DNA of 64,000 bases from Apostichopus japonicus (lineage: Eukaryota > Echinodermata > Holothuroidea > Aspidochirotida > Stichopodidae): NCBI RefSeq assembly GCF_037975245.1, contig NC_092572.1, positions 18,189,989 through 18,253,988 on the forward strand, in the 5' to 3' direction. The translations under genes and the position numbers were made by a program. A model generated the notes under the pieces. That model searched no databases, had not been told where the DNA came from, and saw only the letters and a program-made list of their open reading frames with translations. The stretch's first letter is position 1. Each line of letters opens with the position of its first letter. This document shows, one piece after another, positions 37,582 through 50,200 of this stretch.

Positions 37582-39627
37582 CTGGTGAAAAAAGAATAAT
37601 AATACCAATAAATAAAGATTCGCCAAACTCATGATGGAATATTTCACATGGAAATTGTTAAATACACTAATGCTGACGTATTCCTCTCAAGACATGGTAT
37701 TAATAATTGTAACTGGTTTGCAATACAATGTGTGTCTGTGTGTTATTCACAACTTCATCATTAAGCACTGATCGATAACCGGTATCTAGGTGAATCAAAG
37801 CATAGCTGAAAAAATGGGATTAGTCGTCAGTTTAACTATTCTCTACATGCCAGATTTACAATTACAGAGACGGTCAATAAAATCAACAGCCTACTAATTC
37901 CAGTAAAACTTAATAAAACTTTTGCCAAAAAATCTACAATGCTTATAAAGGTATAGGCAAATATGTAATTTAAAGCTAAATACTTTCTTCGCTTACTAAA
38001 AGAACATTACTTCCTCCGCAAGATTTTCAAAAAGCTTAGATGGGGACAGAAGGTCGTTTGAATATCCATTTTGACGGGAATGAAGGGGAACTTTCCAAAA
38101 TGTACTGAAAAGTATTGAAAACAAGGAATTCATAGAGTTATTTATCTAGTTTTTGAAAGCTTATCATCAAATGATTTTAATATGCTTTATATTTAAATAT
38201 TACCGTCACTTTTGTAATAAAATCAATACAGTTTAGAACGATGAAACAAAACATTTCGGTTGTAAACTGTCACCCTAAGTACTGTTCCTGCATCTTGTAG
38301 AATGTTAAAATCCAGTGATATTATGCTGAGCGTTACGTTAGATGGTGACTTATTTTCTTGATATGTAATGTAATGAACGACTCACATACCCAATTGAGAG
38401 ACACACAAAATCATTCCTTCTAATTGTTCACTATTAACAAATAAACATCTCTTAACGGTGTGACAAAAACAAATGACACAATAAAGGGCCATTTGACCTG
38501 CATTTCTAGACGAGCCGAATTAGTATTATATTAAATTTTCTAGACTAGCCGAATATAAATTATATTAGAATAAAAGAAGTCATCTAGATATCTAGATGAA
38601 AAAGCATTGGGTCGTAAGGAGGCCTGTTTTGCTTAACTACTACACGTCTATTATCGGGACTAGCCGATTCGCCGGCAAGGATACGGATTCACCGGTTGTT
38701 TAATTACTTCAAGGTAATGACCCGCTAAATTTTACTTTTCACTTCCTTTTCGTGAAGGCCAAGTTATTATTTAATCGCGCAGTTGTTGTGTGCAGAGAAG
38801 AAGTTATCCTAACCAGCAAACTTTCCTGCCGAAACCCAGTTAATTATTTGTATGTCTATACCGCCTTTACCTATATTGCATTATATGGATGAAACATGCT
38901 TTTGGCAGAAAGAGCTGTGTACTACTAATAAAGAATGCTATTCAAGGCCAGTTTGCATTAAACATAAAGTTACAAAAATCTACACGGTTACTACATATTT
39001 ATATCATTTCTGAGCACGGACTCCGCAGCAGATTTTGTAGAACAAATTTTAGCAGTAGCTTTAAACTGCTTGTAAAAGTATAAAAAAAACTGTCACTGAT
39101 CGAAGTCTAAGACACCACTCCCTATCCGCATAATTATGCACTTTTAATGTGAAAAATGTTATCTATGAAACTGGCATTGCATTACTTAGGCAGTGAGTAA
39201 ATTTAAATAAAACAATATCAGAGATAATTAGCGGGAATTGTTCGGAATGTACGATGAATTAACAATATATATACAATATATATTAAATACTATGGCATTA
39301 CACCAACACTGAATCAAATACACGTTTATGTATAAGTATCCAAAAACTGCCGAGATCCCAATGGGCCCCTGTGAAGTTTCAAGGGTTAATCAAGTTGGTA
39401 CTAAGCAGCCGAGATGATAACATTTGTGAAATCAAATGCATCAAAAGATAATCAAACGTTACAAAAAATAAACAAGTTAACATTGCTGAGTGTAAAAACC
39501 CTCCGCTGACAACTGTCACTTGATTTCAAGTTATTCTTCATCAGTTTGTATCAATTAAGCCTTTTGGTGACTTGATGGGAATGACTTCTGAATACATTAT
39601 GTGGATATAATAAATAACTTAACTTAC
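37582..39627 (-). other. Intron after the NACHT exon, copy C
   Basis: Non-coding, homologous to 20390-22525. It lacks the 20807-21007 ORF region of copy B. Confidence 0.55.
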
Positions 39628-41261
39628 ATTTGAACGTAAGCACTTTGCCATAAACAGTTTAAAAGCATTCTGATGATATCGCTCATCTAAACGCACAACC
39701 TTCATCATAGAATGTGACGTATAGTTCTGCAAAAGATTCGACGGTTTGACAGATTCTGCTTTAAATTCCTTATCAACAATATCCTCAACGTTTTTCGATT
39801 CGAACATGCAATCTGCTAATGTATTCCAGCATCCATTTTGCAATAAGAACCTCAATGCTTCTACTCTCTTTGTAGTTGTACAAATGCCGCAAAAAAATCG
39901 TAAAATTCGGAAACTTCTTATATTTTCTTCTATCTTGTTGGCTTTCACAGCGCGTAAGATCTTCTGTAAAACGTCTAAATCATCCGAAACAATGTATTCC
40001 GCAATACAAAGCTCTTGAATATAATCATGAGAGAACACATTGTAGTCAGATTTTGACACGCCAACACTATATAACGCTTTAATGGGTTTTGTATATCCAA
40101 TTGATTGAGCCATTTCTATTTCATGAGCTTGAAAACCTGCTTCGTTAAGATCAAAGTTTGTAATCGATTCACCAATATCTAAATCATAATTTAAAGATGC
40201 TTTCGCGAGTTTCATACGTAACGGTCGTAGCTCTCTTGACAACTTTTCGTTACCCCGCTTCTCCAGGAACCTTCTGTCGAGGCAAGTTATGACTGAACTA
40301 ACTAATGAAGACATCTTGTTGATGTTCAGCTCATTGATTGTCCCATTGATTTGGAGAAGCTTTGACATTATGATATGAATAATGATAACAATATACAACG
40401 GTGTGTCTTTAAAGATTTGCAATAAGTCATTTTGGTCTAAGGTAGAAATTGTTTTCTCTATTATCTTTGAATCATTTTCTTCATTTGTTTCTTTATATTT
40501 TGAAACCTCTGATGAATCATTTAAGCCATCTTTATGAATCATCCTTTTCTCACATGGCTTCAGTCTTTTGTAATAATCCAATGTTTTACGGGCGTATGTT
40601 TTTATTTCGCCTGCATTGAATCCTAAAATCTCCACTTCAACGTATGGCTTTCCGTAAATGCAATTTGACTGATCTATCTTACGTGATGTAACCCATAACC
40701 TCAAATGTGGGTATTGATTCAACATGGACTCGGTCAATAAACGTTTTAATGAAATATCACCAGGTGAGACACCAGGTGAGGTATTTTCTTGTTGGCTTAT
40801 TTCGTCTAATCCATCCAGCAGTAGATGACATTTCCTTTTCAGTATAATGTCACACAGTTGTTCACGTGAGATATTCATATCTCCTGGCAAAGTGTGATGT
40901 AATAGTTCTCCAATACCGGCATTAATGTCGATTCCTGTCAGTGGCAGGATAAAAAGCAATTCTTTCTCCTGTTCATTTGGTTTCTTCTTTGACCACTGAC
41001 AGGCTAGATACTGACGAAGTGTTGTCTTCCCATGCCCAATGTCTACAATAAACAACGCCCTCTTTATATTTTGAGAGACCGTTGGGTCGAGCAATGATGT
41101 GCTGGTCTTGATTTCTCTGGGCCTATTCGGATAAGTAACATTACAAATAGTTTCTGTGTAGAGTTCATCGATGAGAACCTTCTCTCCCCATGGCAGTGGT
41201 TTTATGTAGCTCATCGACTGATATCGATCTTGAAGATGTTTTATCAACTTTTCCATTTCTC
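39628..41261 (-). CDS. NACHT exon of Ig-NACHT copy C
   Basis: An open exon of about 545 residues, very similar to the copy B exon over its whole length. P-loop DIGHGKTT, Walker B HLLLDGLDEIS and WVTSRKID are all present, so nucleotide binding looks possible. It starts in phase 1 after TTCTAG and ends in phase 0 before GTAAGTT. Small in-frame differences from copy B lie after Walker B (a shorter ENTSPG region) and in the basic linker after YYKRLKPCEKR. Whether it is joined in frame to the Ig-TM part depends on how the 41-nt exon upstream is spliced. Confidence 0.85.
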
Positions 41262-42969
41262 CTAGAAACCAGAAGAGTCCCAAAAGAAAATTCGAAAAGT
41301 TTAGCCTTAACTTTCATCAACATTCTGGCGAAAAGAATAACTTTTTTTCAAATTTGTTAAACATTGGTTACATCAATTATTAATTTTTTCGAATTGTTAT
41401 CGTTTTTTGAAAACAGGATTTGAATTAGTCATGTAACATCATTTACATACTTATACACGATATTTGTAGCATTTCTTTAAAGGGGCGATACGCTCTTGTT
41501 GATTGTCTTGTCTTTACATGTTAGGAGAAAAAATAAAATTATCAATAATGAATCATGCACTACGTCATTACCTTCTGATAAATGCGATGAATGTTCGAGA
41601 AGAGGTTCTGTTGCATTCTGTGGACGATAAAAACATGACATTTACAGGTTCGACAAAATAGACTTTTCCGCAATGAAATCAATTTGTGGTTGAATGTTAT
41701 TGATTACAAATCGACCTGTTGCATGAAAAATAGCGATTCGTGTACACTTTATTATTTAGCAATACAAAGTCCCTTTCAACGAATCGCTATCACCAATGTC
41801 GGGAAATACAGCCGAACGTTGATACACTCCCAAAGATCTAAGAGCCACCTCATTTTTACATTTATAATAAGTAAAATCTGGCTATATTTGGATCGTTAAT
41901 ATCTTTCAATATTTTTTATAGTGGTTTTGTGTATAGTATAATTTTACATTGTAATAAAGCAATATTCTTAAAGCACAATGAATGGTGCTTGAAAATTGTA
42001 AATATCATAATATTAATAGTTCGTACTATATTAATATTGTACATACCAATCCAATGTCCCTCTCCTGATATTCAATTTTGGAGTTGTCATTCCTTCCTTA
42101 AAAAGAAAAATGTTTCCAATTTACGTTTTAAGATATTTGTATAATTTAAAATTCCATTTCACAAAGTACTAACATCGTTGAGCCCCGTAATGAATATGTG
42201 CAAAAGATGCCATCAGTAATGATATTTACATTCACTCATTAATCTTACGGAAAATTCAACTAGCTTAATAATAAGCGGAGTACAAATATATGACATGTTT
42301 AATCCAAACTTAAGAAAAATGCAATTTATACTACTTTACCCAAGTTCAACAATGGTTTTGGCTTTGGTGCCCATCTTGTCATGTTTTGTGCCACTAGATG
42401 CCCGGATATGACACTTTCTAGCTTTCTCTGTTGAGAATAGCATTTCCTTTGATTACCCAGTTTGAAGGGTATTTATTTAAGAAGTTCGAATTCAGTTAGA
42501 TGCTTTCTTTTAAGTACTTGTCAAGCCGCTGTCTGGAGTCATGGTCCAGCTTTTAGTTCAGTACAAAGAGATATAAATCTTATTTTACTCTCTGGTATAT
42601 CATATCTCAGAGCCTCTCATAGTTGCTCCATGCATGTGATGATGCTCGCATCAGAGTGTCTTACAGTTGGTTTTCTCTTGCAGGGAGTTCAAAGTACAAA
42701 GAAAATGTAGGTAAGTTACTCTGTATTGTACTTGGACACATTGTGAGGGTCGTGATGTTTAATTTAAGCTCAAAAATACATTTGAGAGAAGAAGTCAATT
42801 TCAATGAAATGTGTTTGAATGCGATAGTGTGCGTCCATGAGGCAAGCCCGGAAGCTATAGCATTTGATAGTACCAATTTATACTACTACATTCAGTATAG
42901 GTATGCTAATAAATATATACAGAGAATGAACTTCATATGGATGTTGAGTATTAATGATAACATATTTAC
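41262..42969 (-). other. Intron between juxtamembrane and NACHT exons, copy C
   Basis: Shorter than its copy B counterpart. A plus-strand ORF of 120 codons (42623-42985) has no copy in unit B and no family features, so I leave it uncalled. Confidence 0.5.
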
Positions 42970-43622
42970 CAGTTGTATTAAATAAAAAATCGTTAACAAC
43001 GCATTTGTATCTGCCAAATATAACAGTTCTTGGGGTACGTGTAAGCACGCAATTAATAATTGCACAGAAGTTTTGATATGATCTTTTGGTTTTCTTGTTT
43101 CTGTCGTAGCATATCTATAGACTCACTGATGTGGATGTACAATTTACGTATAACATATGAATTAACATTAGAAATTAATAACATATATATTAAATTATCT
43201 AAATGTACATATATTGAAGTACTCCTTACCTTTTTTACATTTAGTAACACAAACGATAACGACCATACATATCACTACCGCTGTCACGACGAAGACTACA
43301 TCAATTACCAATCTAAAACCATCTAGAACAAATTCTTCTTCATCCGTCGTTGTGGCGTCAGTGAGTGTGTCGGGGGACTGAATGCATGGTGCTACAAGGA
43401 ATTTATTAAAAAACAATAAAGTTTCCTTCTTCTTGTTGTCGCCTTGTCAATATATATCGTTTATTACATTTTGACTTGAGCACTAAGTGAGAACTAAAAT
43501 AATGTATTTTGCATTTACATTTACAAAGCAATTAATATAGAATAAATAGACTTTCTCAAGTTGGCACATAACATTCAGTCGGTGGAGGTCACATGGAATT
43601 CAAAGTCTCTCCACCTCTCCCC

Positions 43623-43716
43623 CCCCCCCCTTTCTCTTTCTTTCTATGTATGTATGTATATATATATATATATACACACACATATATATATATTTAAATA
43701 TATGTATATATATAGA

Positions 43717-43747
<31 letters not shown>

Positions 43748-43748
43748 T
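43623..43748. repeat. C-run, CTTT-rich and TA/CA microsatellite cluster
   Basis: A run of C (about 43620-43631) is followed by a TTTC stretch, TATG repeats and an interrupted TA/CA tract, ending 35 bases before the Ig2 exon border of copy C. Confidence 0.9.
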
Positions 43749-44944
43749 TTCATATACAAAAAGGTTTTATACAATCTTTTACCTGAATTTAGATCTATAG
43801 AGCTGTCCTTGATGCCGAATATGTTACTTCCAACGACAGTGCATCTCACTGACAGTTTTGAACCACACGTATCGATCGAAATTTCCATGTAAGCAATAGT
43901 ATCAAACGTATCCGTATCTGTATTATGCCTGACGGTAACATTGTAGAGGTCTTCGTTCCCAGTGATTATGCTGACGTTTACCTGAGGACGAGCACCAAGG
44001 ACACTGCAAGATACATTGTGGCTGGTCTTTGCGTCAGAACTACAGTAGCAGGAATCACAAAGGGACACCACCAGACATTCTTGATGAGGCTTATCTGCGA
44101 CGAAAAACGAACAAAAAGTACCTTAAAGCCTCATTATGCATCAGTTATATCATTCAAATCAGCAGTTATTTGTACGACGCTTAAGCGACCACACAATTGT
44201 TGGAGAAACCCGAAAGGGATTATTATAGAACTTATACGTTGGCTTGCTTACAATTGAACATTTTAACTCAAATTTGTTATCTATAATGATCAACACAAAC
44301 TAACTGATTCTTAACTTTGGAATGTTGTTAGTTACCATTGTAAAGCAAAATAATCACACCATTAATATGTATTATTTATGCAAACTTCCCTGCCTGTAGA
44401 GACTTTTTTTTAATGAATCGGCGTTATAGTAACTTGTCGATGTAGAATGTGTTAATAATCAAGGTACTCGTGACAATCCACAATGTGATATTTTTATATT
44501 TGAAGAAAATTTGCCTCAGTGTACGTTTTCATTCGTCATCAGACAAAATGCTATTTTTTAAGCCATTACTTTCCTTCAGGGAAATACACTTACTTAAAAG
44601 TTCTAAGAGAACAAAAGCTTCTTCGTAAATTCCATCTTTGTCAAAACTTAAGAGCTTGTATAAACCACAACGCTCTTTCACTACGTCTTTGATCAACAAA
44701 GCTCCTGTCTCCGAAATGTCATAGTTTCCTTCCCCAGATTCTAGGATTACTTTCTGCTTGTTCTCGATTTTCACAAGGGGACTGTCAAACGAGGTTTTCT
44801 CACTGTACCAGTATACATCACTGACAAATCCTAGCTGACAATCAATAACGACATCTTGGCCGAATGTGGCATACTCCTTCTCATTGCAATGGAGGCCATG
44901 ACCTGATAAAAAATATTTTGCAAATGTTATAATATGAAAGCTTC

Positions 44945-45410
44945 TTATATCATTGGATTTAGAAGACATGTCAACGCCTAAAGCCAAGTGTCATCATACA
45001 ATAGCAGCCTTCTTCGATGCAGTAAGATCCTTCGACAGAATGTGGCACGAGGGCCTACTACTCAAAACCAGAAAATATCATTTCCCGGCCAAATTTACAA
45101 GATGGATTGCCAGATTCCTGTCTCATCGAATCATCAACTTCAAAATTGGTTAATCACTCTACTCACTACTACTCTACAACTCACCAACGGTACGCCCCAA
45201 GGAAGCATCATCAGCTCCATCCTATGCATCCAGTACGTCGGCGACACTCCTCACCAAGAAAACGCCTGCATCAAATTTAGCATTATGCTGATGAATAGGG
45301 CCAGCCACAACCAGACAACCCAATACACAACTGGTGTAACAACTGGAAAATGGAACTCAACCCAACCAAGTCACAGATTCTCCACATCGCCAAATACAAC
45401 AGATTAAGGA
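44945..45410 (+). pseudogene. LINE reverse-transcriptase fragment in intron 1 of copy C
   Basis: The same insertion as in copy B: AAFFDAVRSFDRMWHEGLL followed by FTRWIARFLSH, then a stop. In another frame follow TNGTPQGSIISSILC (motif B) and a damaged region where the catalytic Asp pair should be. It is truncated at both ends. Sharing the insertion site with copy B means it arrived before those two copies separated. Confidence 0.8.
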
Positions 45411-46237
45411 GGCACCCACATATTGAAATTGGTGGCGGTCAAAGTCATTTGAGCTCAAGATAAATTAAAGCCAGAAAAACCTTGTAAACACAACACCTCA
45501 AAAATTGAATCATGGATGAACTCATGATTGGTATGTAGATCAAATCTCTGATGTCAAATTTTGTTTCCGGTCAACAAAGCTTAATAACCTTGCTCACTGG
45601 GTAACTCAGATACTGAAACTAAGTATGTGGTAAGTATACAAGAAGTTTATTACAATTGAAGTTCAAAGTTCATTTGCCGTCAACATAGGTCTGAAAAATT
45701 TGTAAACATGAAACCAAGAAAGCTTTGATAATATTGAGACATCATATGTAAGTCCATACTATGTGGATACACAACACTTTCGCTTTTTGTGGTCAAAGTT
45801 TATGTGAGATTGACATAGCTCAGTCTGAACACCTGTTTTTCAGGATGACACGTAACTTGGATGCACCTTATACTTGTCTCATATGGATCCACCCTCTTAC
45901 GAACAAGAACCTTGTGTGCATTTACATCAAAGTTTTCATGTCAAATTTAGCGAGAAAACACCAGAGGGATGGGGGAGGGGATTTCTTCTGTTATAAGCAA
46001 TATATATTACAATCACTCATGTACACAGTATTGTAGATCGGCTTTCTTGTTTATTAATAAATGATTTTTGATTGGATTAATGCCTTATGCATTATATAAA
46101 CAACTTTTTCATTTGCTAACGAAATATACATATATTGAATTCTAATACATAACTAAGTTGAACAATGTTCAGTTAATCTCACCTAAACTTAGTATCATCG
46201 ATACCTCTAGAGACAAAATAATCGTTGTTATTTCCAT

Positions 46238-47653
46238 CCTTGCTTCTTCGATTGCTGTCAGTATCAAGCTGAAATGGAAAAAGATGGAAAAAGATCGCCC
46301 GTAATATATCGCTACAAGATACACATTTCGTCTTAATTTAATTTTTTTCAGTAAATAGTTATGAAGAATTTGATGGTAACTAAACAGTTTGATACAGTTT
46401 GATACAAACATCTCATGGAATGTTTTAATCATCACTAAAAGAAGTATTAATGTGTTTATATTTTATATACATATAAATATTCTAGTTATGAGAAATATCC
46501 ATAGACATAATGGGTACCGCATTGGCTTGTTTGGATTTTTTAGCACTAGGTGGTAGATGGATGATGAGAGTATTGACTATTAATTGTGTAGACTATTTAG
46601 GATGTGAAATGCAAGTAACCATTTTTCACTGTACGTCTCTGTCAACTGCCTAGTATACATACTTCCATAAAGCAAGTTCAACGTTTAACTTGTGCACCAT
46701 ATTCACCAGGGGTACATCCCAGGTAATATAAACACGATCGACGGCAAAACATCAAGTTTTTATTCAGTCGTTCTTATTTAATTCTTTATAATTCTTGTTT
46801 AATTTAGACTTCCAATTACCCTCAATTAAGTTGTTTATAACACCATTGGTGTTGATGGGAAACAGAACTGCAGTTTCCTGGTCGATCAGTGAAGAAAATG
46901 GCGTTATAACAAAGTACTGCAGATACATAGGCCTACAATAAGTCGTCGGCCATTTTGTATAGTTGACGGTCACATGAATACAATCGGTAACTGCATACCT
47001 TGAGTTATAGAATTTTAGGAAACAAGAATAACCAGTCTTATCGAATTTTGAGTCTTGTCAACTATATTGAATATATCATTATATCAATTCTAATAAATAT
47101 GACGTGAATTATGATGAAAACAAGAAAATATTATTCGAGACTGCTGCTTACCCAAAAATACCAGCCGTGATATTGGGAAACGTGTAGAGAAGCTATGCGT
47201 GAGGTTATGATAATACTTACATCAACTATAAGTACTAACGCCACTTATATTTACCACCGTAGTGGTTACAAAGGTCGTTCATCTTAACTCTATTTGTTGT
47301 ATTCTGAACATATGATGATCTTTGAATATTAAATGTAGATTTAATGGGAGCGATGCCCAAAGGTTTGTTTGATGTTTTGCAATGATAAGATTAATATGTG
47401 GCGTACATATCAACATTACACGAGATGTGATGATCACGTGCCTTTTCTGTTTTCGATCTTAAGTAAGATGTTTTTCCCTTTTCGCTCTGTTTGAAGAATA
47501 ACCGGTTGACAATATATTTTTTTTTTTTTGATTTATTATTATTATTCATTTTTGATTCGGTTAAAGGAAGCATGTCATTGATTCACTGTCATGTCATTTA
47601 GTCATTGGCAGGACAACTGAGGAAGACAAACATCGCTACAGCAGCATTACAGC
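46238..47653. promoter_or_regulatory. Divergent intergenic region of unit C
   Basis: About 1.4 kb separates the start codons of Ig-NACHT copy C (minus) and the receptor remnant (plus). It keeps the blocks seen at 3420-3660 and 3780-4440 in unit A. About 490 bases (A 4445-4935) are deleted near 47512, where a T-run and TTA repeat now stand. No specific promoter element is recognised. Confidence 0.45.
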
Positions 47654-48785
47654 ATGGATTATATGGCTCTGCTTCTAATTCTCCTTGTGTGTCATGTATA
47701 TAAAGGTACGTGTTCACTAGCTATATTAATTATTTCTATGTTTTTAAAATAAATTTAATTTATTGCCACCTCCTCCACAATTTGTCTCTCTTTTTGGGCT
47801 TAATAGGTTACGTCTCAGCGACTAGTCCGGTATTATGTTTCAAAACCGGTAATGTTTCCGAGGTGAATATTTCATGCGATGCAGAACCTGGAAATGATGT
47901 GTGTCTTGTTTGTCATTTGATTATATCAACTAAGTTAGTCACATGGTCGAGAATTGGAAATTATATCTACGCTGGTTTGAACAAACTTCACGAAGAAGCA
48001 ACGATACTTCAAAACATGTGTGATCCCGTGTTATCATCGATCCAGTTAAGGAATATCTCACTCGATCAATTCAACGATGTATATGAATGTCTCATTGGCA
48101 ATGAATTGGTAAAGGCATACATCCTGAAGATACCCAGTAAGATTTATTTTTGCTTCTACTTTACTTATTTATTCCGTTCCAATGGATTTTGCATACGTCA
48201 TTTACAGTCAATGATAAATGTTACTTTTCTCTTTCACCGAAAAAAATCATCTCTAAACTGTTTACTAAACATGTCTTGTTTTAGCTTCTAAGCTTGTCAA
48301 TGTGATTATGTAGTGATAAAACGCAGCCAACGTCTTGCAAATAAAATAATATCCAGGTATACACTATGCTGTAGCAATTATAATATTTGTATGTTTTCAT
48401 AATTACATCGAGATTCTCATTTTCAAGTTATCATTAGTTGCAGTTTACTTCTTGTCTTCAAAGGTGACCTTATGTCATTTAGAACGTTTTTTTTAATTTA
48501 TTTTTTTATACCAAGCTTTTCCATCTTTGTCCATTGAGATTAATGCACGCAATGAGTTGGACGAAGAAATAACAACACTGATGTGAAGACCAGATAACGG
48601 TTCGGCGTCTATAACCTTATCTTGGTTAGTAAATGAACAGAAAGTGACGAACTATTCAGTGAAACGAATCATCACAGTGTAACATCTACATTCAGCTTCA
48701 ACCAGTATGAAATAGCAACCACAGTGAAATGTAAAGTAAACGGTTCTTATATCAAACCTGCAAGTTTGACTTACACAACCTCAGG
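47654..48785 (+). pseudogene. Broken copy of the Ig-TM-pseudokinase receptor (unit C)
   Basis: The signal-peptide exon (47654-47705, 52 nt) and Ig1 exon (47807-48136, 330 nt) match the intact gene in length, phase and splice sites, and both are open. The second Ig exon starts at about 48515 but carries TGA at 48584-48586, replacing the first Ig cysteine (ATATGC became ATGTGA), and a 4-base deletion near 48645. The transmembrane and all kinase exons are absent; homology with unit A ends near 49080. At most a secreted one-Ig protein could be made. Two deletions plus a nonsense codon argue for a dead gene. Confidence 0.82.
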
Positions 48786-49400
48786 TAAGAAGTTTTCTTA
48801 TCTAAACACTTCTAATACGAAACTGAAGACAAATCCAACAAAATATTGTTGAATTACTTTAAACTTTGCAAACAAATCACAAAATGCTCGTTAAACAACA
48901 TTTTAATGAATTTTGCAATATATGCGCAGTAAAATATGAGAATTCCGAAGAAAACATGTAAAGTTGCGAAATTGCACAACCACTTTGAATACTGCATTGA
49001 AAAAATTAACACCACATTGAACTAATACACGTCTTACGCTCTTCTCATTCAAATGAACCTGCAATAAGTACTTATAATAGTGAGTTTCCAATATGATCAC
49101 CAACTTCTCGCACTCAGGCACTTTCGGGTCACGACTTACTTGCTATATCACTCTGGAAAAGCCAATGTATTCGAAATGTCGACAGTTTTTACGATTGATG
49201 CTAGTGAAAGTGTTGTAGCCTAACATCAAGAAAATATGTTCCCTTCATATAGCTGCATGATTAAAACAAAAAATCAGCAAGACTATACCTGTATTTCTGT
49301 GGTATTTCCTTAACCCTCTTTCAGTTGCTGAATTCTATTGAGTTGAATATAGTTTTCTTTCAAAGATCGAACTGTATAAGATAAGCTTACGCTACAATGT
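48786..49400. other. Deletion junction and spacer of unit C
   Basis: Sequence to about 49080 follows the intron after Ig2 in unit A (6154-6475). From about 49090 it follows the spacer seen at 31755-32065 and 11755 onward. The join removes what would be about 5.3 kb of the unit A layout. Confidence 0.65.
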
Positions 49401-50200
49401 TATTGTTGACTTCCAGGAAGCAGCAATGATGCTGAATTTCGTTACATTACTATGTCAATGTGTTTCACATCATAGCAGTTGAATTTTTGTGTACACAGTA
49501 TCTCAGTAATGTAACTATCTTTTAATGAAGTTTACAAATATGACCGAATTACTAATGTTAAACAGCCTGACTTTAATAATCTCTGTAAATTCAGAGAGCG
49601 CGACGGTTGTGATTTGGAGCGTTTTAAAACTCTTTAAGTATTATCTAGACCCCATAACCTACAGGTTGCCGTGTTGGCCTCTTTGTTTGGTAGTAATACG
49701 CGTCGGTGTTTACTGGAGGTTGTGTGAGTCGCTCCGATCGGATGCAAGGCACTGTAATGTTTACCATTATGCCATTGCCAAGGTGGAATTTTTATACGGG
49801 CCTATATGATCCCAATTCCATATCCTCCCTTAGTCCACAAAAGCATCCGGAAGAGTACGTTGAGAGTCCGACCTTCTGGTCAGAGGTGGGCTAACTGTCT
49901 TGCAATGGAGGGCTCACGTCTATAAGACCGGATTGATGTTCAGCATTCAGTGACACCATGACCCCAGTGAGGCGTATTCTCTTGATAATTTTGGTTTGCG
50001 TCATATTGTTATTTGCACTGCCTTCTTCATCATCATGTCTAAGTTTGATTCCCTTGTTTGTTTGTTTTTTTCTTAAGCATTTTTCTCGCTAAGTAATCAA
50101 TTGTTACTTCAGATTTAATTTATTCTCTCGCCCGCCACTATATACCATCGTTATATCGACCGTCCGAAGTTAATCCAAAATTGTTACTTGGAAAATGAGC
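49401..50200. other. Unit C-specific segment, content unknown
   Basis: It is less AT-rich than its surroundings, especially 49665-49990, and I found no copy elsewhere in the window. Short ORFs show no family features. It may be an insertion; I cannot name it. Confidence 0.35.

Larger units (their letters stand above)
35674..46237 (-). pseudogene. Ig-Ig-TM-NACHT receptor, copy C (frameshift in the juxtamembrane exon)
   Basis: Exons by homology with copy B: 46183-46237 (signal peptide), 44594-44902 (Ig1), 43783-44094 (Ig2), 43230-43391 (transmembrane), 42970-43010 (juxtamembrane), 39628-41261 (NACHT), 37400-37581, 37061-37125 and 35674-35771 (stop). All are open. Walker A is intact (GHGKTT), unlike copy B. 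The juxtamembrane exon, however, is 41 nt instead of 39, which shifts the frame so that TGA is met five codons into the NACHT exon. Translated as is, this gives a two-Ig membrane protein with a short tail. Skipping that phase-1/phase-1 exon would restore the frame and a full NACHT receptor. So this is either a recent pseudogene, a tailless receptor or an exon-skipping gene; the long intact NACHT exon favours a recent lesion or skipping. Confidence 0.65.

Noticed and set aside
42623-42985. 120-codon plus-strand ORF inside an intron of copy C
   Set aside because: No counterpart in copy B, no domain features, and it overlaps the juxtamembrane exon on the other strand.
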